Positions 1 to 8,712 of a stretch of 56,727 nt of DNA are shown piece by piece. The translations under genes were made by a program, and so were the position numbers. Every line of letters begins with the position of its first letter. Positions within the stretch are counted from its first letter, which is position 1. The notes below the pieces were generated by a model. It ran no database searches. It was given only the letters and a program-made list of their open reading frames with translations, and had not been told where the DNA came from. Source of the stretch: JBFHNV01 sp965365655 (lineage in GTDB: Bacteria > Pseudomonadota > Gammaproteobacteria > HK1); assembly GCA_965365655.1 (NCBI GenBank), contig CBDUCN010000002.1, positions 1 through 56,727 of the forward strand, read 5' to 3'.

Positions 1-46
1 ACCACGCCCATCGCCGCGAGTGCGCGTGCGCGCCGCGAGCGCGGCG

Positions 47-823
47 TCACGGCGGATCGTCCACCCGCACGCCGGCGCGCCGGGCCAGGCGGCGCTGGCG
101 CACGTGCAGCAGCGTCATGACCAGCCCCGATGCGGCGTAGCCGAGAAAGCCGAGGAACAGCATCAGCGGCGGGTCGGTCGAGATCAGGATCAGCACCAGC
201 ACCACCACCAGGATGCTGACGAACGGCACCCGCCCGCGGAGGTCGAAGGTCTTGAAGCTGTAGAAGCGGAAGTTGCTGACCATGAAGATCGCGGTGATCA
301 GCGTGATTCCCATGGTCACCGGGCGCAGGTCCTCGCCGCTCAGCCCGTTGTCGGTCGCGAACCACACGAGCCCGGCGACGACGGCGGCCGCCGCGGGGCA
401 CGGCAGGCCCTGGAAGTAACGCTTGTCGGCGCTGCCGAGCTGCGTGTTGAAGCGCGCCAGGCGCAGCGCCGTCGCGGCGGCGTAGAAGAAGGCCGCCAGC
501 CAGCCGAGCTTGCCCAGCCCCTGCAGCGACCACTCGTAGGCCACCAGCGCCGGCGCGAGGCCGAACGCGATCACGTCGGAAAGGCTGTCGTACTCCGCCC
601 CGAACGCGCTCTGGGTATTCGTCATGCGCGCGATCCGCCCGTCCGCGCCGTCGAGGATCATGGCCACGAAGATGGCCACCGACGCCGTCTCGAAGCGCCC
701 GTTCATCGCGGCCACGATCGCGTGGAAGCCGGCGAACAGGGCGGCGGTGGTGAACAGGTTCGGCAGCAGGTAGATGCCGCGCCGTCGCGGCTTGACCGCC
801 GGCCCGGTGGGCTCTGTGCTCAT
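47..823 (-). CDS. pssA: CDP-diacylglycerol--serine O-phosphatidyltransferase
   Basis: This 258-residue integral membrane enzyme condenses CDP-diacylglycerol with serine to make phosphatidylserine, the precursor of phosphatidylethanolamine. The CDP-alcohol phosphotransferase signature is intact at about residues 58-83: DGADGRIAR, then G and two further aspartates in GAEYDSLSD. Several hydrophobic segments follow (about 90-125, 130-150, 165-185, 195-225), as expected for the type II (Bacillus/Rhizobium-like) PssA of about 250 residues. It is the last gene of the minus-strand ilv-psd run, 106 bases after the decarboxylase-like gene. Pairing with a psd homologue is a known neighbourhood, but that neighbour looks catalytically degenerate here. 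The assignment is secure. Confidence 0.93.
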   Translation of the reverse strand: MSTEPTGPAVKPRRRGIYLLPNLFTTAALFAGFHAIVAAMNGRFETASVAIFVAMILDGADGRIARMTNTQSAFGAEYDSLSDVIAFGLAPALVAYEWSLQGLGKLGWLAAFFYAAATALRLARFNTQLGSADKRYFQGLPCPAAAAVVAGLVWFATDNGLSGEDLRPVTMGITLITAIFMVSNFRFYSFKTFDLRGRVPFVSILVVVLVLILISTDPPLMLFLGFLGYAASGLVMTLLHVRQRRLARRAGVRVDDPP

Positions 824-929
824 TCGCGCTCCGCGTTGCGTCGCTCGCCGGCGTGCCGGGGCGCCTCATGATAATCGCCGCGCCGCAGCGCGGCGACGCC
901 GGGCGCGCGGCCCCGCGGCGGCCGATGCG

Positions 930-1562
930 TCAGCCGTGCACCAGCCGGGCGAGCACGCTCTCTCCGGCAAGCACCTCGTCGCCCACCGCGACGGTCGCGG
1001 CGGAGCCGGCCGGCACCAGCACGTCGGCCACGCTCGCGAAGTAGAAGAAGCCGCTGCGCGCGCCCTGCCCCGCGCGCTCCCCGGGCGCGTGGTCGAAGCG
1101 CGCGCGAGACAGCGGCCAGTGCGAGCTGACCGCGTACACCACGTCATCGCCTTCGTCGGTGCGCAGCCACTGCCCGTAGCAGTCGGGCGACTCGTCGGGT
1201 GCGCAGGTGCGCTGTGCGCCGCCGAAGGAGCCGCGCCGCGCGTAGATGTCCATGATGCGCCCCTCGGTGGGGCTGCGCAGCGGCACGATCCCGGGAAAGC
1301 CCAGGCGGATCCGCACCCTGACCGCGGGACGCTGCAGCCACGGGTCCGGCTCCTCGCCCACCAGCACCACGCGCCCCGTGACCGGCGCCAGCACGCCCAG
1401 CGGATCCGCCGGCACCGGCGGGCGGTGCTCCCAGTAGAGCGCGCACAGCCACGCCGCGATCAGCCACAGCGGCGACGCGGCGAGCCATCCCACCGCGCCG
1501 CTGACCACCATCGCCGCCAGGCCGGCGGCGCCGATGGGGCCCAGGCCCTCGCGCAGGATCAC
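930..1562 (-). CDS. Phosphatidylserine decarboxylase-like protein, probably inactive
   Basis: The 210-residue product has the length, N-terminal membrane segment (about 10-42) and C-terminal lipoyl-like fold of the short PSD-A class of phosphatidylserine decarboxylases. Family landmarks can be aligned by eye. The usual PADG motif, which carries the catalytic aspartate, is P60-V-T-G63. The CHVNR stretch with the catalytic histidine is replaced by VPLRS at about 93-97. The FGS self-cleavage site is F175-A-S177, so only the serine remains. The C-terminus (DVLVPAGSAATVAVGDEV) is family-like. The gene sits 34 bases after ilvC and before pssA, the normal place for psd. It would usually be annotated as psd, but I infer a pseudoenzyme or a divergent activity. 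Confidence 0.7.
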   Translation of the reverse strand: MILREGLGPIGAAGLAAMVVSGAVGWLAASPLWLIAAWLCALYWEHRPPVPADPLGVLAPVTGRVVLVGEEPDPWLQRPAVRVRIRLGFPGIVPLRSPTEGRIMDIYARRGSFGGAQRTCAPDESPDCYGQWLRTDEGDDVVYAVSSHWPLSRARFDHAPGERAGQGARSGFFYFASVADVLVPAGSAATVAVGDEVLAGESVLARLVHG

Positions 1563-1596
1563 CCGCCAGCGCCGGGTGCGGTGGAGCGGAGCGCCG

Positions 1597-2619
1597 TCAG
1601 TTCTTGCTGCGGTCCACCAGCTTGTTGGCCTGGATCCAGGGCATCATCGCGCGCAGCCGCGCCCCGACCTTCTCGACGGAATGCTCCTGGCTGATGCGCC
1701 GCATCGCCTTGAGCTTCGGCGTCCCGGCCTGGTTCTCGAGGATGAACTCCTCCGCGAAGCGCCCCGTCTGGATCTCGTTCAGCACCCGCTTCATCTCCGC
1801 GCGCGTCTCGTCGGTGATGATTCGCGGGCCACGGCTGAAATCGCCGTACTCGGCGGTGTTCGACACCGAGTAGCGCATGTTCGCGATGCCGCCCTCGTAG
1901 ATCAGGTCCACGATCAGCTTCACCTCGTGCAGGCACTCGAAGTAGGCCATCTCGGGGGCGTAGCCGGCGTCCACCAGGGTCTCGTAGCCGGCCTGGATGA
2001 GGGCGCTCAGACCGCCGCACAGCACGACCTGCTCGCCGAACAGGTCGGTCTCCGTCTCCTCCTTGAACGTGGTCTCGATGATGCCGGCGCGCCCGCCGCC
2101 GATCGCCGACGCGTAGGACAGCGCGAGGTTCTTCGCGCCGCCGCTCGCGTCCTGGGCCACCGCGATCAGCATCGGCACGCCGCCGCCGGCCGCGTAGGTG
2201 GAGCGCACGGTGTGCCCCGGCGCCTTCGGCGCGACCATCACGACGTCGAGATCCTTGCGCGGCTCCACCTGCTGGAAGTGGATGTTGAAGCCGTGCGCGA
2301 ACGCGAGCGTCGCGCCCTCGGGAATGTTCGGGAGGATCTCCTCGCGGTAGATGCGCGCCTGGTGCTCGTCGGGGGTGAGCACCATCACCACGTCGGCGCC
2401 GGCGGAGGCCTCCTGCACGCTCTTCACGGTCAGCCCGGCCGTCTCGGCCTTGGCGACGGAGCCGGAGCCCTCGCGCAGCCCCACCACCACGTCCACACCC
2501 GAATCCTTGAGGTTGTTCGCGTGCGCATGGCCCTGGGAGCCGTAGCCGATGACGGCCACCTTGCGGCTCTGCACGAGCGCGAGGTCGGCGTCCTTGTCGT
2601 AGTAGATGTTCATCGTCAT
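1597..2619 (-). CDS. ilvC: Ketol-acid reductoisomerase
   Basis: This is the second enzyme of isoleucine/valine synthesis: it isomerises and reduces 2-acetolactate (or 2-aceto-2-hydroxybutyrate) with NADPH and Mg2+. The 340-residue product is the short class I form. The dinucleotide-binding glycine motif GYGSQGHAHANNL lies at about residues 25-37, and the helical C-terminal domain with its acidic metal ligands (E-x-DLFGEQ region) is present. I chose the ATG at 2619 (MTMNIYYDKDADL), with GGGTGA upstream. A longer in-frame start at 2679 would add 20 residues not seen in the family, and an ATG at 2613 is also possible. It follows ilvN by 115 bases in the same minus-strand operon. Confidence 0.96.
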   Translation of the reverse strand: MTMNIYYDKDADLALVQSRKVAVIGYGSQGHAHANNLKDSGVDVVVGLREGSGSVAKAETAGLTVKSVQEASAGADVVMVLTPDEHQARIYREEILPNIPEGATLAFAHGFNIHFQQVEPRKDLDVVMVAPKAPGHTVRSTYAAGGGVPMLIAVAQDASGGAKNLALSYASAIGGGRAGIIETTFKEETETDLFGEQVVLCGGLSALIQAGYETLVDAGYAPEMAYFECLHEVKLIVDLIYEGGIANMRYSVSNTAEYGDFSRGPRIITDETRAEMKRVLNEIQTGRFAEEFILENQAGTPKLKAMRRISQEHSVEKVGARLRAMMPWIQANKLVDRSKN

Positions 2620-2734
2620 GGTGTTCACCCGGTGTGTGTGGTTGTCGTTGATGCAGACGCCGGCGCGCGGAGCAGGCACGCGCGGGCGGGCGCCGGAAGA
2701 CCGCCGCGAGGCGGCCGCCCGGACGTGCGCGTGG

Positions 2735-3226
2735 CTAGAGCCTGAGCGCGCGATCCCCCCGCGCGATGCCGATCGAGCCCGAGCGCACGACCTCGACGAT
2801 CAGGCGATTGTCGATGGCGCCGATGAAGGCGTCGAGCTTGTCGCTGTTGCCCGTCACCTCGATCACGTAGGTCGTGGCCGTCACGTCCAGGATGCGGCCG
2901 CGGAAGATGTCCGTGGTGCGCTTGATCTCCTCGCGCGCCTCGCCGGTGGCGCGCAGCTTGATCACCATCATCTCGCGCTCGACGTGCGGCCCCTCGGTGA
3001 GCTCGACGAGCTTGATCACGTCGACGAGCTTGTTGAGCTGTTTCGTGATCTGCTCCAGCACGTCGCTGGAGCCCGAGGTCTCGATGGTCATGCGCGAGAC
3101 GCTCGCGTCCTCGGTGGGCGCGACGCTCAGGCTCTCGATGTTGTAGCCACGCGCGGAGAACAGCCCCGCGACGCGCGACAGCGCGCCGGGCTCGTTCTCG
3201 AGCAGGAGGGAAATGATGTGCCGCAT
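2735..3226 (-). CDS. ilvN: Acetolactate synthase small (regulatory) subunit
   Basis: This 163-residue regulatory subunit binds the catalytic IlvB/IlvI subunit, raises its activity and confers valine feedback inhibition. It begins MRHIISLLLENEPGALSRV, the typical first strand and helix of an N-terminal ACT domain (about 3-80). The second, IlvN-type C-terminal domain (about 85-158) contains ELMVIKLR-like and DVTATTYVIEVTG sequence. The length equals that of E. coli IlvH (163 residues), so ilvH would be an equally valid symbol. It follows ilvB by 57 bases and precedes ilvC. Confident. Confidence 0.95.
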   Translation of the reverse strand: MRHIISLLLENEPGALSRVAGLFSARGYNIESLSVAPTEDASVSRMTIETSGSSDVLEQITKQLNKLVDVIKLVELTEGPHVEREMMVIKLRATGEAREEIKRTTDIFRGRILDVTATTYVIEVTGNSDKLDAFIGAIDNRLIVEVVRSGSIGIARGDRALRL

Positions 3227-3283
3227 CGCGGTTGGGCCCGTGAGGTGTGATGGTCAGGCGGGGTGGTGAGAGCGCAGCCGCGC

Positions 3284-5014
3284 TCAGGCCAGCTCGCGGT
3301 TCTTGCACAGATCCGACAGCAGCATCTCGTTGTGCCCCTTGCCGGTCATCATCATCGGGTACACGTTCTCCGTGGGGTCGGTGGCGAAATCCATGAACAC
3401 CAGCCTGTCCCGGAGCGCGAACGCTTCCTTCAGCGCGCCCTCCACGTCGCCCGGCTTCTCGATGCGCATGCCCACGTGGCCGAAGCTCTCGGTGAGCTTC
3501 GCGAAATCCGGCAGCGAGTCCAGGTACGAGTGCGACTCGCGGCTCTCGTACATGAACTCCTGCCACTGGCGCACCATGCCCAGGTAGCCGTTGTTCAGGT
3601 TCACCACCTTGACCGGCAGCCCGTACTGCTTGGCGGTCGACAGCTCCTGGATGCACATCACGATGCTGCCCTCGCCGGTGACGCAGGCGACCTGCGCATC
3701 CGGGTAGGCGAACTGCACCCCCATCGCCGCCGGCAGGCCGAAGCCCATCGTCCCGAGGCCGCCGGAGTTGATCCAGCGCCGCGGCTTGTCGAACGGGTAG
3801 AACTGCGCGGCCCACATCTGGTGCTGGCCGACGTCGGAGGTCACGAACGCATCGCCGCCGGTGACCTCGTACAGCTTCTGCACGACGTACTGGGGCTTGA
3901 TGCGCTCGTCCGACCACTGGTACTGGAGGCAGTCGAGCTTGCGCCACTCGTCGATCTGCTGCCACCACTCCTCCAGCGCCTGCGCATCGGGCCGGCGCTC
4001 GTCCTCGGCCAGCATCGCGTTCAGGTCGCGCAGCACCGTGCTCACCGGGCCCACGATGGGCACGTGCACCTTCACGGTCTTCGCGATGGAGGCAGGGTCG
4101 ATGTCGATGTGCACGATCTTCGCGCCGGGGCAGAACTTCTTGACCTCGCCGACGACCCGGTCGTCGAAGCGCGCGCCGATGGCCAGCAGCACGTCGCAGT
4201 GGTGCATCGCCATGTTCGCCTCGTAGGTGCCGTGCATGCCGAGCATGCCGACGAACTGACGATCGGTGGCGGGGTACGCGCCGAGGCCCATCAGCGTGTT
4301 CGTGACCGGGAAACCCAGCGCCCGCACCAGCCGCGTGAGCTCGTCCGACGCGTTGTCCAGCACCACGCCGCCGCCGGAGTAGACCATCGGGCGGCGGGCC
4401 GAGAGGACCAGGTCCAGCGCCTTCTTCATCTGCCCGGTGTGGCCGCGGGTCACCGGGTTGTAGGAGCGCATGCGCACCTCGCCGGGGTGCTCGTACGGGA
4501 TCTTCACGTCCGGCGCCGTGACGTCCTTCGGGATGTCGATCACGACCGGTCCCGGGCGCCCGGAGGTCGCGACGTAGAAGGCCTTCTTCAGCATCTCCGC
4601 GAGGTCGCGCACGTCCTTCACCAGGAAGTTGTGCTTCACGCAGGGACGGGTGATCCCGACGCAGTCCACCTCCTGGAACGCATCGCTGCCGATGGCCTGG
4701 GTGGGCACCTGGCCGGTGATCACGACCATCGGGATGGAGTCCATGTACGCGGTGGCGATGCCGGTCACGACGTTCGTCGCGCCGGGCCCGGAGGTGACCA
4801 GCACGACGCCCGGCTTGCCGGTGGCCCGGGCGTAGCCGTCGGCCATGTGGCTGGCGCCCTGCTCGTGGCGCACCAGGATGTGCTTGATGTCGTCCTGCGC
4901 GTACAGGGCGTCGTAGATGTGGAGCACCGCGCCGCCCGGGTAGCCGAAGATGTACTCGACCCCCTCGTCCTTGAGGAACTGCACGATGATCTCGGCGCCG
5001 GAGAGCTGCTGCAT
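3284..5014 (-). CDS. ilvB: Acetolactate synthase large (catalytic) subunit
   Basis: This ThDP- and FAD-dependent enzyme condenses two pyruvates, or pyruvate with 2-oxobutyrate, in the first common step of branched-chain amino acid synthesis. The 576-residue product has the N-terminal ThDP PYR domain with the catalytic glutamate in DEGVEYIFGYPGG (about 14-26), and the signature GPGATNVVTGIA follows. The middle FAD/NAD-like domain and the C-terminal ThDP-binding motif (GEGSIVMCIQELSTA...NNGYLGMV) are intact. I chose the ATG at 5014 (MQQLSGAEIIVQFL), which matches family N-termini. The longer ORF start at 5113 lies on top of the proposed promoter. ilvI would be an equally valid symbol. First gene of the ilvB-ilvN-ilvC unit. 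Confidence 0.95.
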   Translation of the reverse strand: MQQLSGAEIIVQFLKDEGVEYIFGYPGGAVLHIYDALYAQDDIKHILVRHEQGASHMADGYARATGKPGVVLVTSGPGATNVVTGIATAYMDSIPMVVITGQVPTQAIGSDAFQEVDCVGITRPCVKHNFLVKDVRDLAEMLKKAFYVATSGRPGPVVIDIPKDVTAPDVKIPYEHPGEVRMRSYNPVTRGHTGQMKKALDLVLSARRPMVYSGGGVVLDNASDELTRLVRALGFPVTNTLMGLGAYPATDRQFVGMLGMHGTYEANMAMHHCDVLLAIGARFDDRVVGEVKKFCPGAKIVHIDIDPASIAKTVKVHVPIVGPVSTVLRDLNAMLAEDERRPDAQALEEWWQQIDEWRKLDCLQYQWSDERIKPQYVVQKLYEVTGGDAFVTSDVGQHQMWAAQFYPFDKPRRWINSGGLGTMGFGLPAAMGVQFAYPDAQVACVTGEGSIVMCIQELSTAKQYGLPVKVVNLNNGYLGMVRQWQEFMYESRESHSYLDSLPDFAKLTESFGHVGMRIEKPGDVEGALKEAFALRDRLVFMDFATDPTENVYPMMMTGKGHNEMLLSDLCKNRELA

Positions 5015-5102
5015 GGCCTGGGTGTCCTGAGGAATCCCGAGCGTCGGCGCTGCCGCCCCGCCGCCCGTAAGCCGTCGCGGGGCGCGACCGACCCAAACGG
5101 CC

Positions 5103-5132
5103 AAATTACCCAATTGTGTTCAAACCGGTCAA
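5103..5132 (-). promoter_or_regulatory. Candidate sigma-70 promoter for ilvBNC
   Basis: On the minus strand there is a strong -35 TTGACC (5127-5132), an 18-base spacer and a weak -10 TAATTT (5103-5108), inside a short AT-rich island that stands out from the surrounding GC-rich DNA. It would start a transcript near 5096 with a leader of about 80 bases before ilvB. I see no leader peptide rich in Leu/Ile/Val codons, so classical attenuation is not evident. Confidence 0.4.
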
Positions 5133-5201
5133 GGAAAGGATCCGGACGTGTTTGCCGACGGCCGCGGGGTGCGTGGCGGCACGCCGACGTGCACGCCGCG
5201 G

Positions 5202-5230
5202 CTGACCGGCCCGGGCCCCCACGCTATAGT
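5202..5230 (+). promoter_or_regulatory. Candidate sigma-70 promoter for the DUF4124 gene
   Basis: CTGACC (5202-5207), a 17-base spacer and TATAGT (5225-5230) form a good sigma-70-like promoter (4/6 and 5/6 matches). Transcription would start near 5237, about 25 bases before the ATG at 5262, and a GGGAG Shine-Dalgarno lies between. Confidence 0.5.
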
Positions 5231-5261
5231 CTTGACGTCGAGTCCGGGAGAGATACCGCGC

Positions 5262-5693
5262 ATGTACCGACTGCCCGTCATCGTGGCGCTGCTGGCCTTT
5301 GCCGTCGCGGCGCCCGCAAAGCTCTACAAGTGGGTGGACGAGGACGGCAACGTCACGTACTCCGAGCGCAAGCCCCCGGACAGGAAGGCCGAGGAAGTGA
5401 AGCTGATCGGCGTTCCCGAGGTCACGCCCGAGCAGGCGCGCGAGCGCCTCGACGCGCTCTCCGACAAGGCCGAGACCCTGCGCAAGGACCGCACGTTCAA
5501 GGAGAACTACGCGACCGAGAGCGCCGAGCGCGAGGCGCGCCTGAAGGAGAACTGCGAGACGGCGCGCCAGAACCTGCGCGTGCTCGAGACCGCGTCGCGC
5601 GTCAAGGCGGACGACGGCAGCTTCATCGACGATGCCCAGCGCGAGGCGCAGATGGAGTACACGCGCCAGCAGATCCAGGACAACTGCAACTGA
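5262..5693 (+). CDS. DUF4124-domain exported protein
   Basis: The 143-residue product begins with a short signal peptide (MYRLPVIVALLAFAVAAPA). This runs directly into the DUF4124 signature KLYKWVDEDGNVTYSE (about 20-35), a WxD-x-G-x-xxYSD/E motif common in exported gammaproteobacterial proteins of unknown function. The rest (about 55-140) is highly charged and predicted helical, possibly coiled coil. There is a cysteine near residue 105 and a C-terminal DNCN. The start at 5262 is fixed by the signal peptide, the GGGAG upstream and the promoter at 5202-5230; a GTG-type start at 5148 would place 38 residues before the signal peptide. The periplasmic location is inferred and the function unknown. 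proS follows on the same strand. Confidence 0.8.
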   Translation: MYRLPVIVALLAFAVAAPAKLYKWVDEDGNVTYSERKPPDRKAEEVKLIGVPEVTPEQARERLDALSDKAETLRKDRTFKENYATESAEREARLKENCETARQNLRVLETASRVKADDGSFIDDAQREAQMEYTRQQIQDNCN

Positions 5694-5774
5694 ATCCGCC
5701 CGGCTGACCTCCCCGCGACCCGCGGCGCACGGCGGGACCTTCCCCCTTTCCCGACGCCGGAGCTTCCAGCACCC

Positions 5775-7502
5775 ATGCGCGTTTCCGACACGCTGCTCGC
5801 CACCATCAAGGAGACCCCGGCCGACGCCGAGATCGTCAGCCACCGCCTCATGCTGCGCGCCGGGCTCGTGCGCCAGCTCGCGTCCGGCCTCTACAGCTGG
5901 CTGCCGCTCGGCTGGCGCGTCGTGCGCCGCGTGGAGCGGATCGTGCGCGAGGAGATGGACCGCGCCGGCGCCCTGGAGATGATCATGCCGGGCGTGCAGC
6001 CGGCCGAGCTGTGGCAGGAGAGCCGGCGCTGGGACGAGTACGGCCCGGAGCTGCTGCGGTTGAAGGACCGCCACGAGCGCGACTTCTGCCTGGGACCGAC
6101 CCACGAGGAGGTGATCACGGACCTCGCCCGGCGCGAGATCCGCAGCTACCGCCAGCTTCCGGTCAACCTGTACCAGATCCAGACCAAGTTCCGCGACGAG
6201 GTGCGCCCGCGCTTCGGCGTGATGCGCGCGCGCGAGTTCATCATGAAGGACGCGTACTCGTTCGACCTCGATCAGGCGGGCCTGCAGCGCAGCTACGAGC
6301 GAATGCACGACGCGTACGTGCGGGTGTTCCGGCGCACCGGGCTGGACTTCCGGGTCGTGGACGCCGACTCCGGGGCCATCGGCGGCGCCCGATCGCAGGA
6401 GTTCCACGTGCTCGCGGAATCCGGCGAGGACGCGATCGCGTTCAGCGCGGACGGCTTCGCCGCCAACGTGGAGCTGGTGCCCTGCCCCGCTCCGGACACG
6501 CCGCGCGCCGCCCCCGGCGCGACCATGACGACGGTGGCCACTCCCGGCGTGCACACGATGCAGGAGCTGGCGGCCTTCCTCGACGTGCCGCTGGAGCGCA
6601 CGCTGAAGACGCTGCTGGTCGAGGGCGACGGCGGTTCGCTGGTCGCGCTGTGCCTGCGCGGCGACCACGAGCTGAACGCCGTGAAGGCGCTGGCGGTGGA
6701 CGGCGTGGCGACGCCGCTGCGTCTCGCGAGCGCGGAGCGGGTGCGCGAGGTCTGCGGCTGCGCGCCGGGCTCGGTGGGCCCCGCCGGCCTGGAGGTGGCG
6801 GTGGTGGCCGATGCCAGCGCCGCGGCGCTCGCGGACTTCGTGTGCGGAGCGAACCGCGAGGAGCACCACCTGACGGGCGTGAACTGGGGCCGTGACCTCC
6901 CCGAGCCGCGCGTCGCGGATCTGCGCAGCGCCCGCGAGGGCGACCCGGCGCCGGACGGCAGCGGGCCGATCAGCATCGCGCGCGGCATCGAGGTCGGACA
7001 CATCTTCCAGCTCGGCACCAAGTACAGCGAGGCCATGCACGCGATGGTGCAGGACGAGCAGGGCAAGGCGGTGCCCCTGGTGATGGGCTGCTACGGCATC
7101 GGCGTGACCCGCGTGGTGGCCGCCGCGATCGAGCAGAACCACGACGACGACGGGATCATCTGGCCGACCGCCATCGCCCCCTACCAGGTGGCCCTGCTGC
7201 CGATGAACATGCACAAGTCCGAGCGGCTGCGCGAGGCCGTGGACGCCGTGCACGCCGCGCTCGAGGCCGAGGGGCTGGAAGTGCTGCTCGACGATCGCCC
7301 CGTCCGCCCGGGCGTGATGTTCGCGGACGCCGACCTGCTCGGCATTCCGCACCGGGTCGTGATGGGCGAGCGCGGCCTGGACGCCGGCACCGTGGAATAC
7401 CGCACCCGCCGCGAGCGTGACGCCGAGGCCCTGCCCATCGGCGAAGCGCCCTCCCTGGTGGCGGCGCGGGTGCGCGAGGAGCTGGCAGCCGGCGATCCGT
7501 GA
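5775..7502 (+). CDS. proS: Prolyl-tRNA synthetase with editing domain
   Basis: This class II aminoacyl-tRNA synthetase charges tRNA-Pro. The 575-residue length is that of the bacterial (ProS type 1) form. The N-terminal catalytic core has motif 2 (YQIQTKFRDEVRPRFGVMRAREF, about 134-156) and motif 3 late (MGCYGIGVTRVVAAAIEQ, about 436-453). A YbaK-like insertion (about 225-390) deacylates mischarged Ala-tRNA-Pro. The C-terminal anticodon-binding domain is in place (about 470-570). The stop overlaps the next gene's GTG by 4 bases (GTGA), suggesting translational coupling. Confidence 0.96.
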   Translation: MRVSDTLLATIKETPADAEIVSHRLMLRAGLVRQLASGLYSWLPLGWRVVRRVERIVREEMDRAGALEMIMPGVQPAELWQESRRWDEYGPELLRLKDRHERDFCLGPTHEEVITDLARREIRSYRQLPVNLYQIQTKFRDEVRPRFGVMRAREFIMKDAYSFDLDQAGLQRSYERMHDAYVRVFRRTGLDFRVVDADSGAIGGARSQEFHVLAESGEDAIAFSADGFAANVELVPCPAPDTPRAAPGATMTTVATPGVHTMQELAAFLDVPLERTLKTLLVEGDGGSLVALCLRGDHELNAVKALAVDGVATPLRLASAERVREVCGCAPGSVGPAGLEVAVVADASAAALADFVCGANREEHHLTGVNWGRDLPEPRVADLRSAREGDPAPDGSGPISIARGIEVGHIFQLGTKYSEAMHAMVQDEQGKAVPLVMGCYGIGVTRVVAAAIEQNHDDDGIIWPTAIAPYQVALLPMNMHKSERLREAVDAVHAALEAEGLEVLLDDRPVRPGVMFADADLLGIPHRVVMGERGLDAGTVEYRTRRERDAEALPIGEAPSLVAARVREELAAGDP

Positions 7503-8125
7503 AGGGGTCGCGCGACGCCTGCCGCGGCCGGCGACCGGCCGCCGCCGCCACGACCCGCACGGTGGCGGTCGGCACCGCGGTGGCCGCGATGATCGCCGCC
7601 GCGACGGCCGGCGCCGCCACTGTCGAGCGTCCCGACGAGCAGCTGCGCAGCCTGCTGCGCGAGGCCATCGCCGAGGCCGACAGCTTCGACGACCGCTTCG
7701 ACGCGGAGGTGTGGCTCACCGACATGGCGGGCCGGCTGGGCGACACCGTGCCGGATGCCGGCGAGCGGGTGGACATCCTGCGCCACGTGCACCGCGAGGC
7801 GAACCGGGCCGGCCTCGAGCCGGAGCTGGTGCTCGCGGTCATCCACGTCGAGAGCAACTTCGACCGCTTCGCGATCTCGAGCGCCGGCGCGCGCGGCCTG
7901 ATGCAGATCATGCCGTTCTGGCTGCACGAGATCGGGCGCCCGGACGACAACCTGTTCCAGATCGAGACCAACCTGCGCTTCGGCTGCACGATCCTGCGCT
8001 ACTACCTGGACCGCGAGCGGGGCAACCTGGACCGGGCGCTCGCGCGCTACAACGGCAGCCTCGGCAAGAACTGGTATCCGCGGCGGGTGAAGCGCGCGTG
8101 GCAGCGACGGTGGTTCGCGCAGTGA
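7499..8125 (+). CDS. SLT-family lytic transglycosylase
   Basis: This 208-residue protein has a signal-peptide or membrane-anchor segment (about 21-40) and a C-terminal Slt70-type catalytic domain (about 100-205). The catalytic glutamate lies in VIHVESNFD (about 118-126). The following SSAGARGLMQIMP and the NLRFGCTILRYYLD and ARYNGS motifs are the usual SLT landmarks. It would cleave peptidoglycan glycan strands in the periplasm to give 1,6-anhydroMurNAc ends. It starts with GTG overlapping the proS stop by 4 bases. The short size and the lack of LysM or other repeats fit the small MltE/EmtA-like or generic SLT group; the exact subfamily is not clear. Confidence 0.88.
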   Translation: MKGSRDACRGRRPAAAATTRTVAVGTAVAAMIAAATAGAATVERPDEQLRSLLREAIAEADSFDDRFDAEVWLTDMAGRLGDTVPDAGERVDILRHVHREANRAGLEPELVLAVIHVESNFDRFAISSAGARGLMQIMPFWLHEIGRPDDNLFQIETNLRFGCTILRYYLDRERGNLDRALARYNGSLGKNWYPRRVKRAWQRRWFAQ

Positions 8126-8147
8126 CGCGCGGCGCCGGACCCGACGT

Positions 8148-8444
8148 TCACCCGGTGCTGAAGCCCGCCGCAGGCACCTCCGCGTCGCCGGCATCCTCCA
8201 CCGCGTCCACGCGCGCCAGGCGCGGGCCGTCCGCGAGCCAGGCCCGCAGCGCCGCCACGGCCTGCGCGGGCCCGCCGGCCACCACCTCCACACGGCCGTC
8301 GGCGAGGTTGCGCGCGTAGCCGTCGAGACCGAGGCCGACGGCCTTGCGGCGCGTGGCCGCACGGAAGCCCACCCGCTGCACGCGCCCGCTCACGAGGAAA
8401 CGACGGCCGCGTCGCGCGGGCCCCGATTCTGCTTCGCCGCTCAC
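8148..8444 (-). CDS. acyP: Acylphosphatase
   Basis: This small (98-residue) enzyme hydrolyses carboxyl-phosphate bonds of acylphosphates. The family signatures are present: GRVQRVGFR, whose arginine binds phosphate (about 20-28), and GYARNLADGRVEV, whose asparagine positions water (about 42-54). The C-terminal half has the ALRAWLADGP stretch. It is convergent with the transglycosylase gene, with only 22 bases between the stops. Confidence 0.92.
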   Translation of the reverse strand: MSGEAESGPARRGRRFLVSGRVQRVGFRAATRRKAVGLGLDGYARNLADGRVEVVAGGPAQAVAALRAWLADGPRLARVDAVEDAGDAEVPAAGFSTG

Positions 8445-8712
8445 CTGACTCGTATTCGCTTGTTTCCCCCGGCGGCATGGTCACACAATGCCGCGAGCTC
8501 TGAAAAGGCGGGTGCACGAGGCCCCGCGCATCGAGTCTGACCTGGTGTTCCGGATCCTGCCGCACTCCCGACGTCGTTCCGATACCCGTGCAAGGACGCA
8601 CGCCGCGCGCCGTGGAGCCCGCGACCCGGGTCCTGCGCGCGGCGCGCACGGGCCGCGGACGCGCCCGGTTGTCGGGCGCCGACGTCCGGCGCCGGCCGTC
8701 TAGCGAGCGGCG

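Noticed and set aside
5106..7352. A 748-codon open frame antisense to proS
   Set aside because: Histidine-, arginine- and alanine-rich translation without domain features; a GC-driven shadow of proS, which is clearly coding.
8460..8500. Possible promoter TTGTTT with CACAAT near 8459-8489
   Set aside because: Spacing is 18 and the -10 is poor; it lies 220 bases from the next gene, so support is too weak.
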